From: Triticum aestivum | Lineage: Eukaryota; Streptophyta; Magnoliopsida; Poales; Poaceae | Length of the DNA stretch: 64,000 nt | NCBI RefSeq assembly: GCF_018294505.1 | Contig: NC_057809.1 | Coordinates: 140,838,979-140,902,978 of the forward strand | Reading direction: 5' to 3' | In this document: positions 1 to 11,003 of the stretch, in pieces | Numbering within the stretch: the first letter of the stretch is position 1 | Layout of the letters: every line of letters begins with the position of its first letter | The notes under the pieces: generated by a model | Told to the model about the DNA's origin: nothing | Databases searched by the model: none | The model's input: only the letters and a program-made list of their open reading frames with translations | Position numbers and translations under genes: made by a program

Positions 1-70
1 TATATCAAAACTGCAAACACTTGTTAGGGATCGGCAGGAGTACCATTTCTGTTAGGGATCGGCCGGAGTA

Positions 71-365
71 CATGTTTAAGAAATGTGTTGTTCAGATAAT
101 GTCTCTATTATTATATATCAGTTACAGACTTACAATGTTTTACAAATGGTACTATCCTGCTTTGTAGTTCTTTCTACATGTTTAACTAAGGTATTGTTAA
201 GATAATGTCTCTCTTAAAATGAATCAATCGCATTGTTTTAGGAATGATACTTTTCTGCTTTTTTGTTCTTTATACATCTTGAAACAAGGCATTGTTAAGA
301 TAACGTCTCAGTTAATATGAATGAATCACACTAATTGAGAATTGCTACTCTCCTACTTTGTTTCC
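71..365. repeat. Three imperfect ~100-bp tandem copies in a possible intron
   Basis: Three consecutive blocks start near 71, 176 and 276. Each opens with a form of acatgttta, followed by attgttaagataatgtctc and later a ctgctttgttcttt-like tail. They lie upstream of a possible splice acceptor at 467-468, so they may be intronic. No coding potential is seen. Confidence 0.55.
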
Positions 366-468
366 CATTAAGATAAGGTAAATCAGTAGATGTTTTTCTT
401 CTGGGAGTACAAGTCATCAACCATTATTTCTCAGTAATTGTTTACCTTATACCTTTTGTTGCTTACAG

Positions 469-634
469 GGATATCAAAATTAAAGCTCGGTTTTATTACG
501 ACTTCGATTTTAGTTCAACTTCACAAAAGGAGCCAATGTGTCCTAGGCAAACTGCTGCCTTACTGGGTCCAGTTGGTCATTCCACTTTGCAGAAAGAAGC
601 AGTCATTGTTTGCGCTACATTACAAAAGGAATGA
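469..634 (+). CDS. Possible terminal exon of an unrecognised gene
   Basis: A pyrimidine-rich tract ends in cttacag at 462-468, a good splice acceptor. From 470 an open frame reads DIKIKARFYYDFDF and continues for about 54 codons to a TGA at 632-634. The upstream exons would lie before the window. The composition (mixed and hydrophilic, not low complexity) and the T-rich non-repetitive flank look like a normal gene 3' end rather than a transposon. I do not recognise the product and assign no function. An overlapping ATG frame at 438-674 is less convincing, because it would start inside the polypyrimidine tract. Confidence 0.35.
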
Positions 635-842
635 CCGAGAAGCTTTACAGAGTATTAGGCCTTCCACTATGTAGTCCAAAAGAGGTGCCAATTTCACCTT
701 TTCTTAGTTTGGCACTGAATCCCTCCATTGCTACAGTCGGTGCCATAAATATTAGACACCAGTGACATGACTAGTCTGCAGAGACCATTGGCAATTTAAC
801 AACACATGGAGTGCCCTGGGCAAGAAGTGCCCAAACAAGTAC
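635..842 (+). other. Possible 3' untranslated region
   Basis: AT-rich sequence follows the possible terminal stop codon. No gene or repeat is visible. Confidence 0.25.
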
Positions 843-1083
843 AAGAAGCAACAGGACTGCATGATCATAGGCATTACATATTTTGAATGGGAAAAGCTTG
901 TCAAAGTTTAATCATTGATGTTAGCAAGAAGCGACAGGACTCCATGATCATAGGCATTACATATTTTGAATGGGAAAAGCTTTTCAAAGTTTAATCATTG
1001 ATGTTAGCAAGAAGATGTTAGTTTAATATATTGGAATTGGAAAACCTTGTCAAAATTTGCTCATTGATGTTAGCCAGAAGACA
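843..1083. repeat. 83-bp tandem duplication
   Basis: Units begin aagaagc at 843 and 926, with a decayed third at 1009. The first two are nearly identical and include gcattacatattttgaatgg and cattgatgttagc. The third keeps only the second half well. It lies in what may be the 3' untranslated region of the gene ending at 634. Confidence 0.75.
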
Positions 1084-2159
1084 TGCATTTGATATTTTTG
1101 AGTGGGACGCCCTTGCTGTGAGTAGCGTCGAGTGTTTTTTCCTATTAATGTGTTCAGTTTAGAAGTAAATAGTTACTCTGCTGAGATATTCCTGTGTTAA
1201 GAGTTTGTTCTGAATATTGTCTATGTAATGCCAGGCCTTGTGTTTGATTGCAAAGTTGAGCTTGGAATGTTGTGGCATGCGGCATCACGAGCTGTTCACC
1301 GTGCCTCCTGAGAATAATGCTTCATATTGTTTTGCATGTCGATCTAATGCCAGTGATTTGCTTGTTAAGAATATCATCCTATTCTGTTGTTTCTGTGCTT
1401 AAGAAGTTCATCGTCTGATGTTTCATTCAAAGCATATACAACAAGTCGGGTAGGCTAGACGTGAAACCATATGATCTTCCGACCAACTCATGATATTAGG
1501 CCATGATTGGATCGTCATTTTCCAACCAAAATCGCTTGTAAAACTGACGCTTGTAAATTAAAGCAGATGGTCTCGGGCGAGGGCACTTGGTTGGTCGATT
1601 TCGACTAGTAAAATATCGGAAGTACTTGACACATGATAAAAATGCTGAATGACACTCGGACAATTGCTAATCCAGCCGTTAGCTACTGTTTTAGCCTTGC
1701 CCATGGATGGCATGATATGCACGTCGTGCATGTTTCGTCTGGTAATGTCGTCCATATAGTAGTGCTCGTAAAATATACACTGGTCTCTCAAATTACACGC
1801 GTAACCCGCCGGTTTTACTTACAGACCTCGGGCCCTCGGTTTCATTACGCCTGTATTTTACGCGTTGTTTTTGATGACGAGTAAATTACACTTGTATGCT
1901 AATACAGGTTTGAAATAAACCAGAGCTCCCAAGCGCGGCCTTACCGTTTCATGCCATCTCAGTTTCTCGAAGGTGCTCATAGGTGTCCGATGATCTTGGC
2001 TTCTTGAATGAGTAGCGGCCGCTGTATCAGACCATTCATAGGGCCCGCGAGGCCCTCTCCGTTCTCCTTCGAGTTGTTGCGCTCGCCATGGCACCGAGCA
2101 TTGTTAACATCGTCAACGAACATGAGGATTCAGGAGATGACTTTATTTTGACTGGATGA
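1084..2159. other. No gene recognised
   Basis: The first part (to about 1440) is T-rich and looks like 3' flank of the preceding gene. From about 1500 to 2110 the sequence is more GC-rich, with only short frames and no recognised domain, repeat or transposon terminus. Confidence 0.5.
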
Positions 2160-2589
2160 CACTAGGGACCCACTAGGGCCATAGCCGTACGTACGCAAGT
2201 GCCTCCTTATTATGTACAACTATATTTTTTTTGATTTCTCCTAGTTTCTTGACATCATGGTCCCACACCATTGTCGACCTATGTATTCAATATAAATGAG
2301 AGAATTGTACAAGGTGCGGCCGACAGCTGGGACCAAGCAGCTCGAGCAGTATTTGTGTTTTTGAGGTGTGAGCACTGCAGAGTTTTTCTTGGCGATGATT
2401 TCGTTGTTGTTCAGAGGAGAGCAGGGTATTAACTGGGCGGGCTGTGGCCCGTCTAGCCTAGGCCAGATATCCAGCCCAGATACTAATTTTTTCAAGATGA
2501 AAATGGCTAGCCCAGCTATATGTCTTTTTGAGGAATACCCAGGCAAGGTCAACTTGTTATTCTCCGCCCCACTGGGCTGCAAATCTTTC

Positions 2590-3017
2590 CTAGGAGGGAT
2601 GCATTAGGATTAATAGGAAAATGGGCTTTAAAAATAATAAATGGGATGTAATTATAAAAACTGGGCAGTAACTATAAAAAAATGCACCAAACACGAAATT
2701 AGTTTATAAAATATTATTTATGGTTTTTGAAAATCTTAAATTTTCATTGTTGCGCGCACAATGTTTCGCTGGATTTTTACGTAATACAAATTTATATTTA
2801 ATCTGACTAGAAATTTCGGGATAAAAATATTTCAGAGCCCATCAAAATGTGGGAAATTTTATTGAATTCTATCTTCAATGGTTGGTTGAAATTATTAATC
2901 ATTGTCCTAGCTAGAAAATGGGTTATACTTTTAACAAACTGTAAATGGGCTGTTGTAAATTCCATTAGAATTCCAAAATGGGCTGTACATTCTTACAAAA
3001 TGCAAATGGGCAATAAG
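2590..3017. other. AT-rich CACTA interior with aatgggct words
   Basis: The word aaatgggc or aatgggct recurs near 2618, 2638, 2918, 2944, 2976 and 3004 in AT-rich sequence. No gene is seen. It probably belongs to the surrounding CACTA element. Confidence 0.4.
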
Positions 3018-4604
3018 TTCTCTGCCACACACTTGTGGGCCTACTAAGTGACGCGTCCCCTAAAAAAAGTTGACGCGTATGCAAGGCTTTGCCAACTTAT
3101 TATAGTCAACACACGGTTCTAGCAGCAGTGGCCGTTGGATGTCTATCCAATGGATGTCGTGCTTCTTCTTCAATCTCGGATATTCTTAGCTTCGGCCGCC
3201 CAAAAAATGATTCCTCCCCCTGACATCTGGGGCGCACTGTTTTGGAGGCTGACCTGTGGGCCTACTAAGTTGGAACGTACCAAGGGCTTGTCAACTTAGT
3301 CAATAATAAACGTTTCTAGCTTCAGTGACCGTACAATGTCCATCCAACGGTCGTAGTGCTTCTTCAACCTCTGGTCTTCTTGGTCCAGCCACCCAAAGCA
3401 GCGCCGATCGTGCCGCCTGCTCCTGCCTCCCGTGGCCGGCTGTGCTGCCGCAGAGGCCTCACCGCCCCCATACTACTCCCACCGCTGGCCAGGCCATCCC
3501 TCCACTCACCCACACTCCCTGTTATTCTGCGGCGACGGCAGCCTCACACTGGAGCCGAACCAGTGAACCCTCGTACCCCTCTTCGCGCGGGCTTCCACTG
3601 CTGCATCTTCCCCGGCTCTGCGTCGTCCCCTTCCTAGGCCTCGCCGTCGTCCAGACCACCACCCTGGTGCTCTCGGCGCGGCGTGGTCAACGTGGTCAAT
3701 GACCGACTTCCATCGGAAGAGTACTGTACAAGGAGAGGCTGACAGCTGGGTCCAGGCGGCCGCAAGGAAGTGCCTCCTTATTACGCGCAAAATAATTATT
3801 CCTCCACCTTACAGCAGGGACCCACCGGACGGGCCACCTTATTTTGCAAAAAAATGTTTCCCCCCTGACTGATCGGACCCACCGGACGGGCCAGCGTATT
3901 TCACGAAAAAAACGCCCCCCCCCCCCCGCTGTCAGCTCGGACCCACCGGAAGTGCCTCCTTATTACGCACAAAAAATGAATACTCCCCCTACTAGCTGGG
4001 ACCCACCATGGTGGGAGGCTGACTTGTGGGCCTACTAAGTTGACTGGGACAGGGGCCTTTGTCAACTTTAGTCAATATGAACGATTCTAGCTCCAGTGAC
4101 CGTACGATGTCCATCCAATGGCCGTAGTGCTTCTTCAACCTCTGGTCTTCTTGCTCCAGCCGCCCAAAGCAGCGCCGGTCGTGCCGCATGCTCCTGCCTC
4201 CCGTGGCCGACTATGCTGCCGCGGAGGCCTCACCGCCCCCTACTATTCCCACCGCTGGCCAGGCCCTGCGGCGATGGCAGCCTCACACCGCAGCCGAACC
4301 AGTGAACCCTCGTACTCCTCTCTACGCGGGCTTTCACTGCCGCGTATTCCCTGGCTCCCCGTCGTCCCCTTCCTAGGCCTCGCCGTCGTCCACCGCCCCG
4401 GTGCTCTCGGTGCGACGTGGTCAACGTGGTCAAGGAACAACTTCCATCAGACATGGACTGTACGTGGAGAGGCTGACAGCTGGGTCCACGACCGCAGCAA
4501 GGAAGTGCCTCCTTATTACGTGCAAAATAATTATTCCTCCACCTGACAGCGGGGACCCATCGGACGGGCCACCGTATTTCGCGAAAAAAAACGTTTCCCC
4601 CTGA
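3018..4604. repeat. Direct duplication of a ~600-bp non-coding unit
   Basis: Sequence starting gtgggcctactaagttg at about 3257 recurs at about 4026. Both copies pass through a gtcaacttagtcaat-like stretch, a ccgta(c)aatgtccatccaa stretch and a GC-rich cctctggtcttcttg stretch. They end in repeated gggacccaccggacggg and gtgcctccttattacg words. A diverged third copy starts near 3035. Long frames here are by-products of the GC-rich repeat. Confidence 0.7.
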
Positions 4605-5002
4605 CTGCTGGGACCCACCAGCTACACCTTCGCACGCAAGGAAGTGTGTCCGGGCAAAAAAATGATTTGCCCCCCTGACTGCTGGGACCCACCAGCTAAA
4701 TCTTCACACACAAGGAAGTGCCTGATAGTCGGGACCCACCTGGTCGAAGCGTACGTAGCATTGTCATTCTGGTCGCGAACGTGTACGTACATATATACTG
4801 GTCAATGTAGAGGCGCGCACGTGTCATAGTAGAGGCGCGCACGTAGCATGTACACGTACGTACAGCGGTCAGGGTGCAAGAAAGAAAATACGGCCACGTA
4901 TGTGTACATACGGGCGGGGTCTTGAACGCCTACTCGCGCATACGTACGGCGAGGGCTCATGTACATGGCTGGGTCGGAACGGAGAAACAGCGTCGTCGTC
5001 GT
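4605..5002. other. CACTA interior, no gene seen
   Basis: Further gggacccaccagct-type words occur to about 4740. They are followed by sequence rich in acgtacgt and gcgcgcacgt palindromic words (4750-4970). No coding region is supported. Confidence 0.4.
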
Positions 5003-5100
5003 GTTCATGGGGAGGCAACAGAATGCATCATGTTCATGGGGAGGCAACGGAATGCGTCGTGTTCATGGGGAGGCAACGGAATGCGTCATGTTCATCGGGA
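5003..5100. repeat. 29-bp minisatellite
   Basis: Units beginning gttcatggggaggcaac start at 5003, 5032 and 5061, with a partial unit at 5090 (gttcatcgggagg). The period is exactly 29 bp. The 13-bp core gttcatcgggagg also appears in the longer repeats that follow. Confidence 0.85.
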
Positions 5101-5205
5101 GGGCTTGGACGGAACAGGCGATGGAAACGAGGCCTGGCGTACCGCAGAACAGAGGAAGCGGCCTTGTGTTCGACCGGTCACGTTCGAAACGGGATCCTGT
5201 TCATT

Positions 5206-5460
5206 GGGAGGGGTGTGGCGTACCGAAAACGGAGGAAACGGACCTCCTACGGTCGAAACGGGGGTCCTATTGATCGAGAGGGGTGTGGCGTAGTGCAAAA
5301 CGGAGGAAACAGACCTCCTACGGTCGAAACGGGGGTCCTATTGATCGGGAGGGGTGTGGCGTACCGCAAAACGGAGGAAACGGACTTGTGTTGGAGCACT
5401 ACGGTCGAAACGGGGGTCCTGTTCATCGGGAGGGGTGTGGCGTACCGCAAAACGGGACTC
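5206..5460. repeat. 70-81-bp tandem repeat
   Basis: Units starting near gggaggggtgtggcg lie at 5206, 5276, 5347 and 5428. Each carries aaaacggaggaaac and ggtcgaaacgggggtcct. The last interval is longer because of an 11-bp insertion. The open frames across this array are forced by the repeat. Confidence 0.85.
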
Positions 5461-5544
5461 CACGGGATACTGTTCATCTCCACCGTCGACCTCCTCCAGC
5501 CTCCACGGGCTCCTGTTCATCCAGCCTCCATGGGCTCGTGTTCA

Positions 5545-5726
5545 TCTAGCCTCCACCGCGCGCTACTCCACCGGCTACTGTTCAACCACCCCTCCACCGT
5601 CTACTATTCATCCAGCCCTCCACACCACGGGGTCCGGTTCAACCACCCCTCCACGGGCACCCCTCCACCGTCTACTGTTCATCCAGCCCTCCACACCACA
5701 GGGTCCTGTTCAACCACCCCTCCACG
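5545..5726. repeat. CT-rich tandem repeat, left part
   Basis: Repeats of ccctccaccgtctactgttc, atccagccctccacacca and caaccacccctccacggg occur here. The array was interrupted by insertion of A1 and resumes at 12558. Confidence 0.8.
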
Positions 5727-5731
5727 GGCAC

Positions 5732-7294
5732 TGATACGTCTCCAACGTATCTATAATTTTTGATTGCTCCATACTATATTATTTACTGTTTTGGACTATA
5801 TTGGGCTTTATTTTCCACTTTTATATTACTTTTGGGACTAACCTATTAACCGGAGGCCCAGCCCAGAATTGCTGTTTTTTGCCTATTTCAGTGTTTCAAA
5901 GAAACGGAATATCAAACAGAGTCCAAACGGAATAAAACCTTCGGGAACGTGATTTTCTCACCGAACGTGATCCAGGAGAATTGGACCCTACGCCAAGGAA
6001 CAAAAGAGGCGGTCACGAGGGTGGGGGGCGCCCCCCCTAGGGCACGCCCCCTGCCTCGTGGGCCCCTTGGAGCTCCACCGACGTACTCCTTCCTCCTATA
6101 TATACCTAGGTACCACCAAACGAACAGATACGGAGACGGAAACCAAATTCCACCACCGCAACTTTCTGTATCCAAGAGATCCCATCTTGGGGCCTGTTCC
6201 GGAGCTCCGCCGGAGGAGGGCCGTCATCACAGAGGGCTTATACATCATCATAGCCTCTCCGATGATGTGTGAGTAGTTTACCTCAGACCTTCGGGTCCAT
6301 AGTTAGTAGCTAGAGGCTTCTTCTCTCTCTTTGAATCTCAATACAAAGTTCTCCCCCTCTCTTGTGGAGATCTATTCGATGTAATCTTCTTTTTGCGGTG
6401 TGTTTGTTGAGATCGATGAATTGTGGGTTTATGATCAAGTCTATCTATGAATAATATTTGAATCTTCTCTGAATTATTTTATGTATGATTGGTTATCTTT
6501 GCAAGTCTCTTCGAATTATCCGTTTGGTTCGGCCAACTAGATTGGTAGTTCTTGCCATGGGAGAAGTGCTTAGCTCTGGGTTCGATCTTGCGGTGTCCTT
6601 CCCAGTGACAGAAGGGGCAGCAAGGCACGTATTGCATCATTGCCATCAAGGATAACAAGATGGGGTTTATTTCATATTGCATGAATTTATCTCTCTACAT
6701 CATGTCATCTTGCTTAAAAAGTTACTCTATTTTCAACTTAATACTCTAGATGCATGTTGGATAGCGGTCGATGAGTGGAGTAATAGTAGTAGATGCAGAA
6801 TTGTTTTGGTCTACTTGTCACGGACGTGATGCCTATATACATGATCATGCCTAGATATTCTCATAACTATGCTGAATTCTGTCAATTGCTCATCAGTAAT
6901 TTGTTCACCCACCATAGAATACTTATGCTCTTGAGAGAAGCCACTAGTGAAACCTATGGCCCCAGGTTCTATTCTCATCATATCAATCTCCATTACTTTA
7001 ATCTTGCTTTGCTATTTACTTTGCCTTTACTTTTACTTTGCATCTTTATACCAAAAATACCAAAAATATTATATCTATCAGATCTCATTCTCGTAAGTGA
7101 CCGTGAAGGGATTGACAACCCCTAATCGCGTTGGTTGCGAGTAGCTATAGTATTGTGCAGGTACGAGGGACTTGAGCGTGGCCTCCTACTGGATTGATAC
7201 CTTGGTTCTCAAAAACTGAGGGAAATACTTACGCTACTCTGCTGCATCATCCTTTCCTCTTCGGGGAAATCCAACGCAAGCTCAAGACGTAGCA
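5732..7294 (+). repeat. 5' LTR of A1
   Basis: It begins TGATACGTCTCCAACG directly after the GGCAC duplication and ends GACGTAGCA. Its partner is at 11004-12557. Confidence 0.93.
6096..6105 (+). promoter_or_regulatory. TATA box of the A1 5' LTR
   Basis: ctatatatac lies in a cctcctatatatacc context, conserved in the 3' LTR near 11366 and in the related B LTR near 14940. It is a likely core promoter for the element transcript. Confidence 0.5.
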
Positions 7295-7305
7295 AGAAGA
7301 ATTTC

Positions 7306-7323
7306 TGGTGCCGTTGCCGGGGA
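7306..7323 (+). other. tRNA-Asp primer binding site of A1
   Basis: tggtgccgttgccgggga matches the complement of the plant tRNA-Asp 3' end with one change (the usual form is tggcgccgttgccgggga). It lies 11 nt after the 5' LTR. Confidence 0.85.
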
Positions 7324-7489
7324 GCCTACGCAAAAAGTCAACATACCAAGTACCCATCAGAATCCCTATCTCTCGCATTACATTATTTGCCATTTGCCTC
7401 TAGTTTTCCTCTCCCCCCCAATTCACCCTTGCCATTTTATTCGCCCTCTGTCTCTATCCCCCCTCTCTATTTGCCTCTTTTCCCTCGTC

Positions 7490-8087
7490 ATGTCAGAACC
7501 AAAAAGAGTTGGGGGTTCTCTCCCAAGTTCTAGTGCTTTAGACAATCCTGCTATCTTATCTAAACTCATGAATCAGAATGCTATAGAAAAAACTTGCCAG
7601 AGTTATCAATGAGAACCTTAGTAATTTTGATGAAGATGATTCTGGAATTTTTCGCTATTTACTTGATGAATCCTTGAAAGATGCTTGGGATAGGCTGTTA
7701 AGGATCCGGGCTAGCTATGTACCCCAATATCAAATTGAGGTTTACTTAAAAAGCTTTTATGTTGGGCTACCCGCTTCATTCAAACAAGTTTTAGATTCTA
7801 TTTTTGAGGGGGGTTTTCTTGAAGGGGACCCCATAGATACCTATGAGAGGATGAAAACTATATTTGGGCACCCCATTAATGAGAAAACTGAAATCACATC
7901 TCTCTTGCTTTCTTACCAAAACGAATCTATTAAAGAGATAAAGGCTAGCTTAGATACAAACTTCCGTAACATACTTAATCTTTCTTCTACCATTAATGGC
8001 CATGTGCTTTATCAAAATAGAAAGATTAATTCTATAGATAGCAAGCTTGCTCTTTCCTTTTCTAATACCAAATATGGCAATAGCTAG
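7490..8087 (+). pseudogene. gag-like ORF of A1, one frameshift
   Basis: An ATG at 7490 opens a frame that reads MSEPKRVGGSLPSS. It shifts at the run of A residues near 7587-7592, where one extra A puts the frame into a TGA at 7610-7612. The second frame continues through 7674-8087. It contains SLKDAWDRLLRI, then FYVGLPASFKQVLDS and GGFLEGDP, which follow the usual retrotransposon gag pattern (LxxAWxRL ... FYxGL ... LDxxxGGxF). The full product would be about 199 residues. It lacks a zinc knuckle and is followed by non-coding sequence. It resembles the intact ORF of B at 35614-36423. Confidence 0.8.
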
Positions 8088-8107
8088 ATCTATGTTTGCT
8101 TGTTATG

Positions 8108-8154
8108 CCTAGCTAGGGGCGTTAAACGATAGCGCTTGTTGGGAGGCAACCCAA
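8108..8154 (+). other. Conserved structured element after the gag stop
   Basis: cctagctaggggcgttaaac is followed by gatagcgcttgttgggaggc and aacccaa. The segment ttggg-aggcaa-cccaa (8139-8154) can form a 5-bp stem. Near-identical sequence lies at 36442-36490 in B and a diverged form at 31181-31229 in C, always about 10-25 nt after the ORF stop. Confidence 0.6.
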
Positions 8155-10982
8155 TTTTTTATTTTTATTCCTTGCTTTTTGCTCCTGTTTAGTAATAAAT
8201 AAATTATTTAGCCTCTGTTTTGGTAGTCGTTTTTTGTGTTTAATTAGTGTTTGTGCCAAGTAGAACCGTTGGGAAGACTTGGGGAAAGTCTTGTTGAACT
8301 TGCTGTAAAAAACAGAAACTTTAGCGCTCACGAGAACTGCTGTAATTTTTATTTGGAGAGTGCTATTTAGTTAATTCTTTTTGCAGATGATTAACAGATA
8401 AATTCCTCACGTCCAGAAATTTATTTTAGAATTTTTGGTGTTCCATATCTTGTGCTAGCTACATATTACTACAGACTGTTCTGTTTTTGACTGATTCTGT
8501 TTTTCGTGTGTTGTTTGCTTATTTTGATGAGTCTGTGGCTAGTAAAATAGTTTATAATCCATAGAGAAGTTGGAATAAAGTAGGTTTAACACCAATATAA
8601 ATAAAAAATGAGTTCATTACAGTACCTTGAAGTGGTCTTTTGTTTTCTTTCGCTAACGGAGCTCACGAGTTTTCTGCTTTAAGTTTTGGGTTGTGAAGTT
8701 TTCAAGTTTTGGGTAAGGATTTGATGGATTATGGAACAAGGAGTGGCAAGAGCCTAAGCTTGGGGATTCCCATGGCACCCCCAAGATAATCTAAGGACAC
8801 CTAAAAGCCAAAGCTTGGGGATGCCCCGGAAGGCATCCCCTCTTTTGTCTACTTCTATCGGTAACTTTACTTGGAGCTATATTTTTATTCACCAACATGA
8901 TATGTGTTTTGCTTGGAGCGTGTTGTATTATTTGTGTCTTTGTTTGTTAGTGTGCCACAATCATCCTTGCTGTACACACCTTTTGAGATAGCCATACATG
9001 AATTAAAATTTGATAGAATACTCTATGTGTTTCACTTATATCTTTTGAGCTAAGTAGTTTTGCTCTATGTGCTTCACTTATATCTTTTGAGCTAAGTAGT
9101 TTTGCTCTATGTGCTTCACTTATATCTTTTGAGCTATGTAATTTTTCTCTATATGCTTCACTTAGATCTTTTAGAGCACGGTGGTGGATTTGTTTTAAAG
9201 AAACTATCGATCTCTCATGCTTCACTTAAATTATTTTGGGAGTCTCTAAATAGCATGGTAATTTGCTTAATAATAATATGCTTGGTATTCAAGATTTATG
9301 GAACTTTATTTTGAGTGTGTTGAATACTAAGAAAAGATTGAAGCATGATAATTGTTTTGAGATATGGAGGTGATAATATTAAAGTCATGCTAGTTGAGTA
9401 GTTGTGAATTTAAAGAATACTTGTGTTGAAGTTTGTGATTCTCGTAGCATGCACGTATGGTGAACCGTTATGTGATGAAGTCGGAGCATGATTTATTTAT
9501 TGATTGTCTTCCTTATGAGTGGGGGTCGGGGACGAGCGATGGTCTTTTCCTACCAATCTATCCCCCTAGGAGCATGCGCGTAATACTTTGCTTTGATAAC
9601 TTCTAGATTTTTGCAATAAGTATATGAGTTCTTATGGCTAATGTTGAGTCCATGGATTATACGCACTCTCACCCTTCCACCTTGGTTAGCCTCTCTAATA
9701 CCGCGCACCTTTTGCCGGTATCATACACCCACCATATACCTTCCTCAAAACAGCCACCATACCTACCTATTATGGCATTTCCATAGCCATTCCGAGATAT
9801 ATTGCCATGCAACTTTCCACCGTTCCGTTTATTATGACACACTCCATCATTGTCATATTGCTAGCATGATCATGTAGTTGACATTGTATTTGTGGCAAAG
9901 CCACCGTTCATAATTATTTCATACATGTCACTCTTGATTCATTGCATATCCCGGTACACCGCCGGAGGCATTCATATAGAGTCATATCTTGTTCTAAGTA
10001 TCGAGTTGTAATTGTTGAGTTTTAAGAAAAATAAAAGTGTGATGATAATCATTATTAGAGCATTGTGCCAGTGAGGAAAGAATGATGGAGACTATGATTC
10101 CCCCACAAGTCGGGATGAGACTTCGGACGAAAAATAAAAAAAGAGGCCAAAGAAGGCCAACCAAAAGGCCATAAAAAAAGAGAAAAGGCCCAAATAAAAA
10201 AATGAGAGAAAAAGAGAGAAGGGACAATGTTACTATCCTTTTACCACACTTGTGCTTCAAAGTAGCACCATGATCTTCATAGTAGAGAGTCTCTCATGTT
10301 ATCACTTTCATATACTAGTGGGAATCTTTCATTATAGAACTTGGCTTGTATATTCCAATGATGGGCTTCCTCAAATTGCCCTAGGTCTTCATGAGCAAGC
10401 AAGTTGCATGCACACCCACTTAGTTTCTTTTTGAGCTTTCATATACTTATAGCTCTAGTGCATCCGTTGCATGGCAATCCCTACTCACTCACATTGATAT
10501 CTATTGATGGGCATCTCCATAGCCCGTTGATACGCCTAGTTGATGTGAGACTATCTTCTCCCTTTTTGTCTTCTCCGCAACCACCACTCTATTCCACCTA
10601 TAGTGCTATATCCATGGCTCACGCTCATGTATCGCGTGAAGATTGAAAAAGTTTTGAAAAAGTTAGAGTATGAAACAATTGCTTGGCTTGTCATCGGGGT
10701 TGTGCATGATTTAAATATTTTGTGTGGTGAAGATAGAGCATAGCCAGACTATATGATTTTGTAGGGATAACTTTCTTTGGCCATGTTATTTTGAGAAGAC
10801 ATAATTGCTTTGTTAGTATGCTTGAAGTATTATTATTTCTTATGTCAATATAAACTTTTGTCTTGAATCTTTCTAATCTGAATATTCATATCACAATTAA
10901 GAAGACTTACATTGAAATTATGCCAAGTAGCACTCCGCATCAAAAATTCTCTTTTTATCATTTACCTACTTGAGGACGAGAA
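8155..10982. other. Non-coding interior of A1
   Basis: Apart from the 42-bp repeat noted separately, the segment shows only short frames. Parts correspond to 31230-34000 in C and 36491-39250 in B, for example tatgagtgggggtcggggac near 9510 and ccggtacaccgccggaggca near 9952. Conservation of non-coding sequence between elements suggests cis-acting or packaging roles, but none is shown. Confidence 0.7.
9021..9188. repeat. 42-bp tandem repeat, four copies
   Basis: Units begin ctctatgtg or ctctatatg at 9021, 9063, 9105 and 9147, an exact 42-bp period. Each holds cttcacttatatcttttgag. Because 42 is a multiple of three, the minus strand shows a repeating 14-residue peptide (SSKDISEAHRAKLL). I take that as incidental. 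Diverged versions lie near 32020-32240 and 37360-37490. Confidence 0.85.
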
Positions 10983-11003
10983 GGAATTAAGCTTGGGGAT
11001 GCC
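10983..11003 (+). other. Polypurine tract of A1
   Basis: ggaattaagcttggggatgcc lies directly before the 3' LTR. The same string precedes the 3' LTRs of B and C. Confidence 0.75.

Noticed and set aside
3325..4546. Several overlapping frames of 90-142 codons
   Set aside because: They fall in the duplicated GC-rich CACTA unit, are Pro/Ala/Arg-rich, occur on both strands, and show no domain.
5003..5100. CRISPR-like regular repeat
   Set aside because: The units are contiguous, with no unique spacers, and the genome is a plant.
4900..5763. A 287-codon plus-strand frame
   Set aside because: It runs across two minisatellites and into the A1 LTR. The repeat period and GC bias keep it open.
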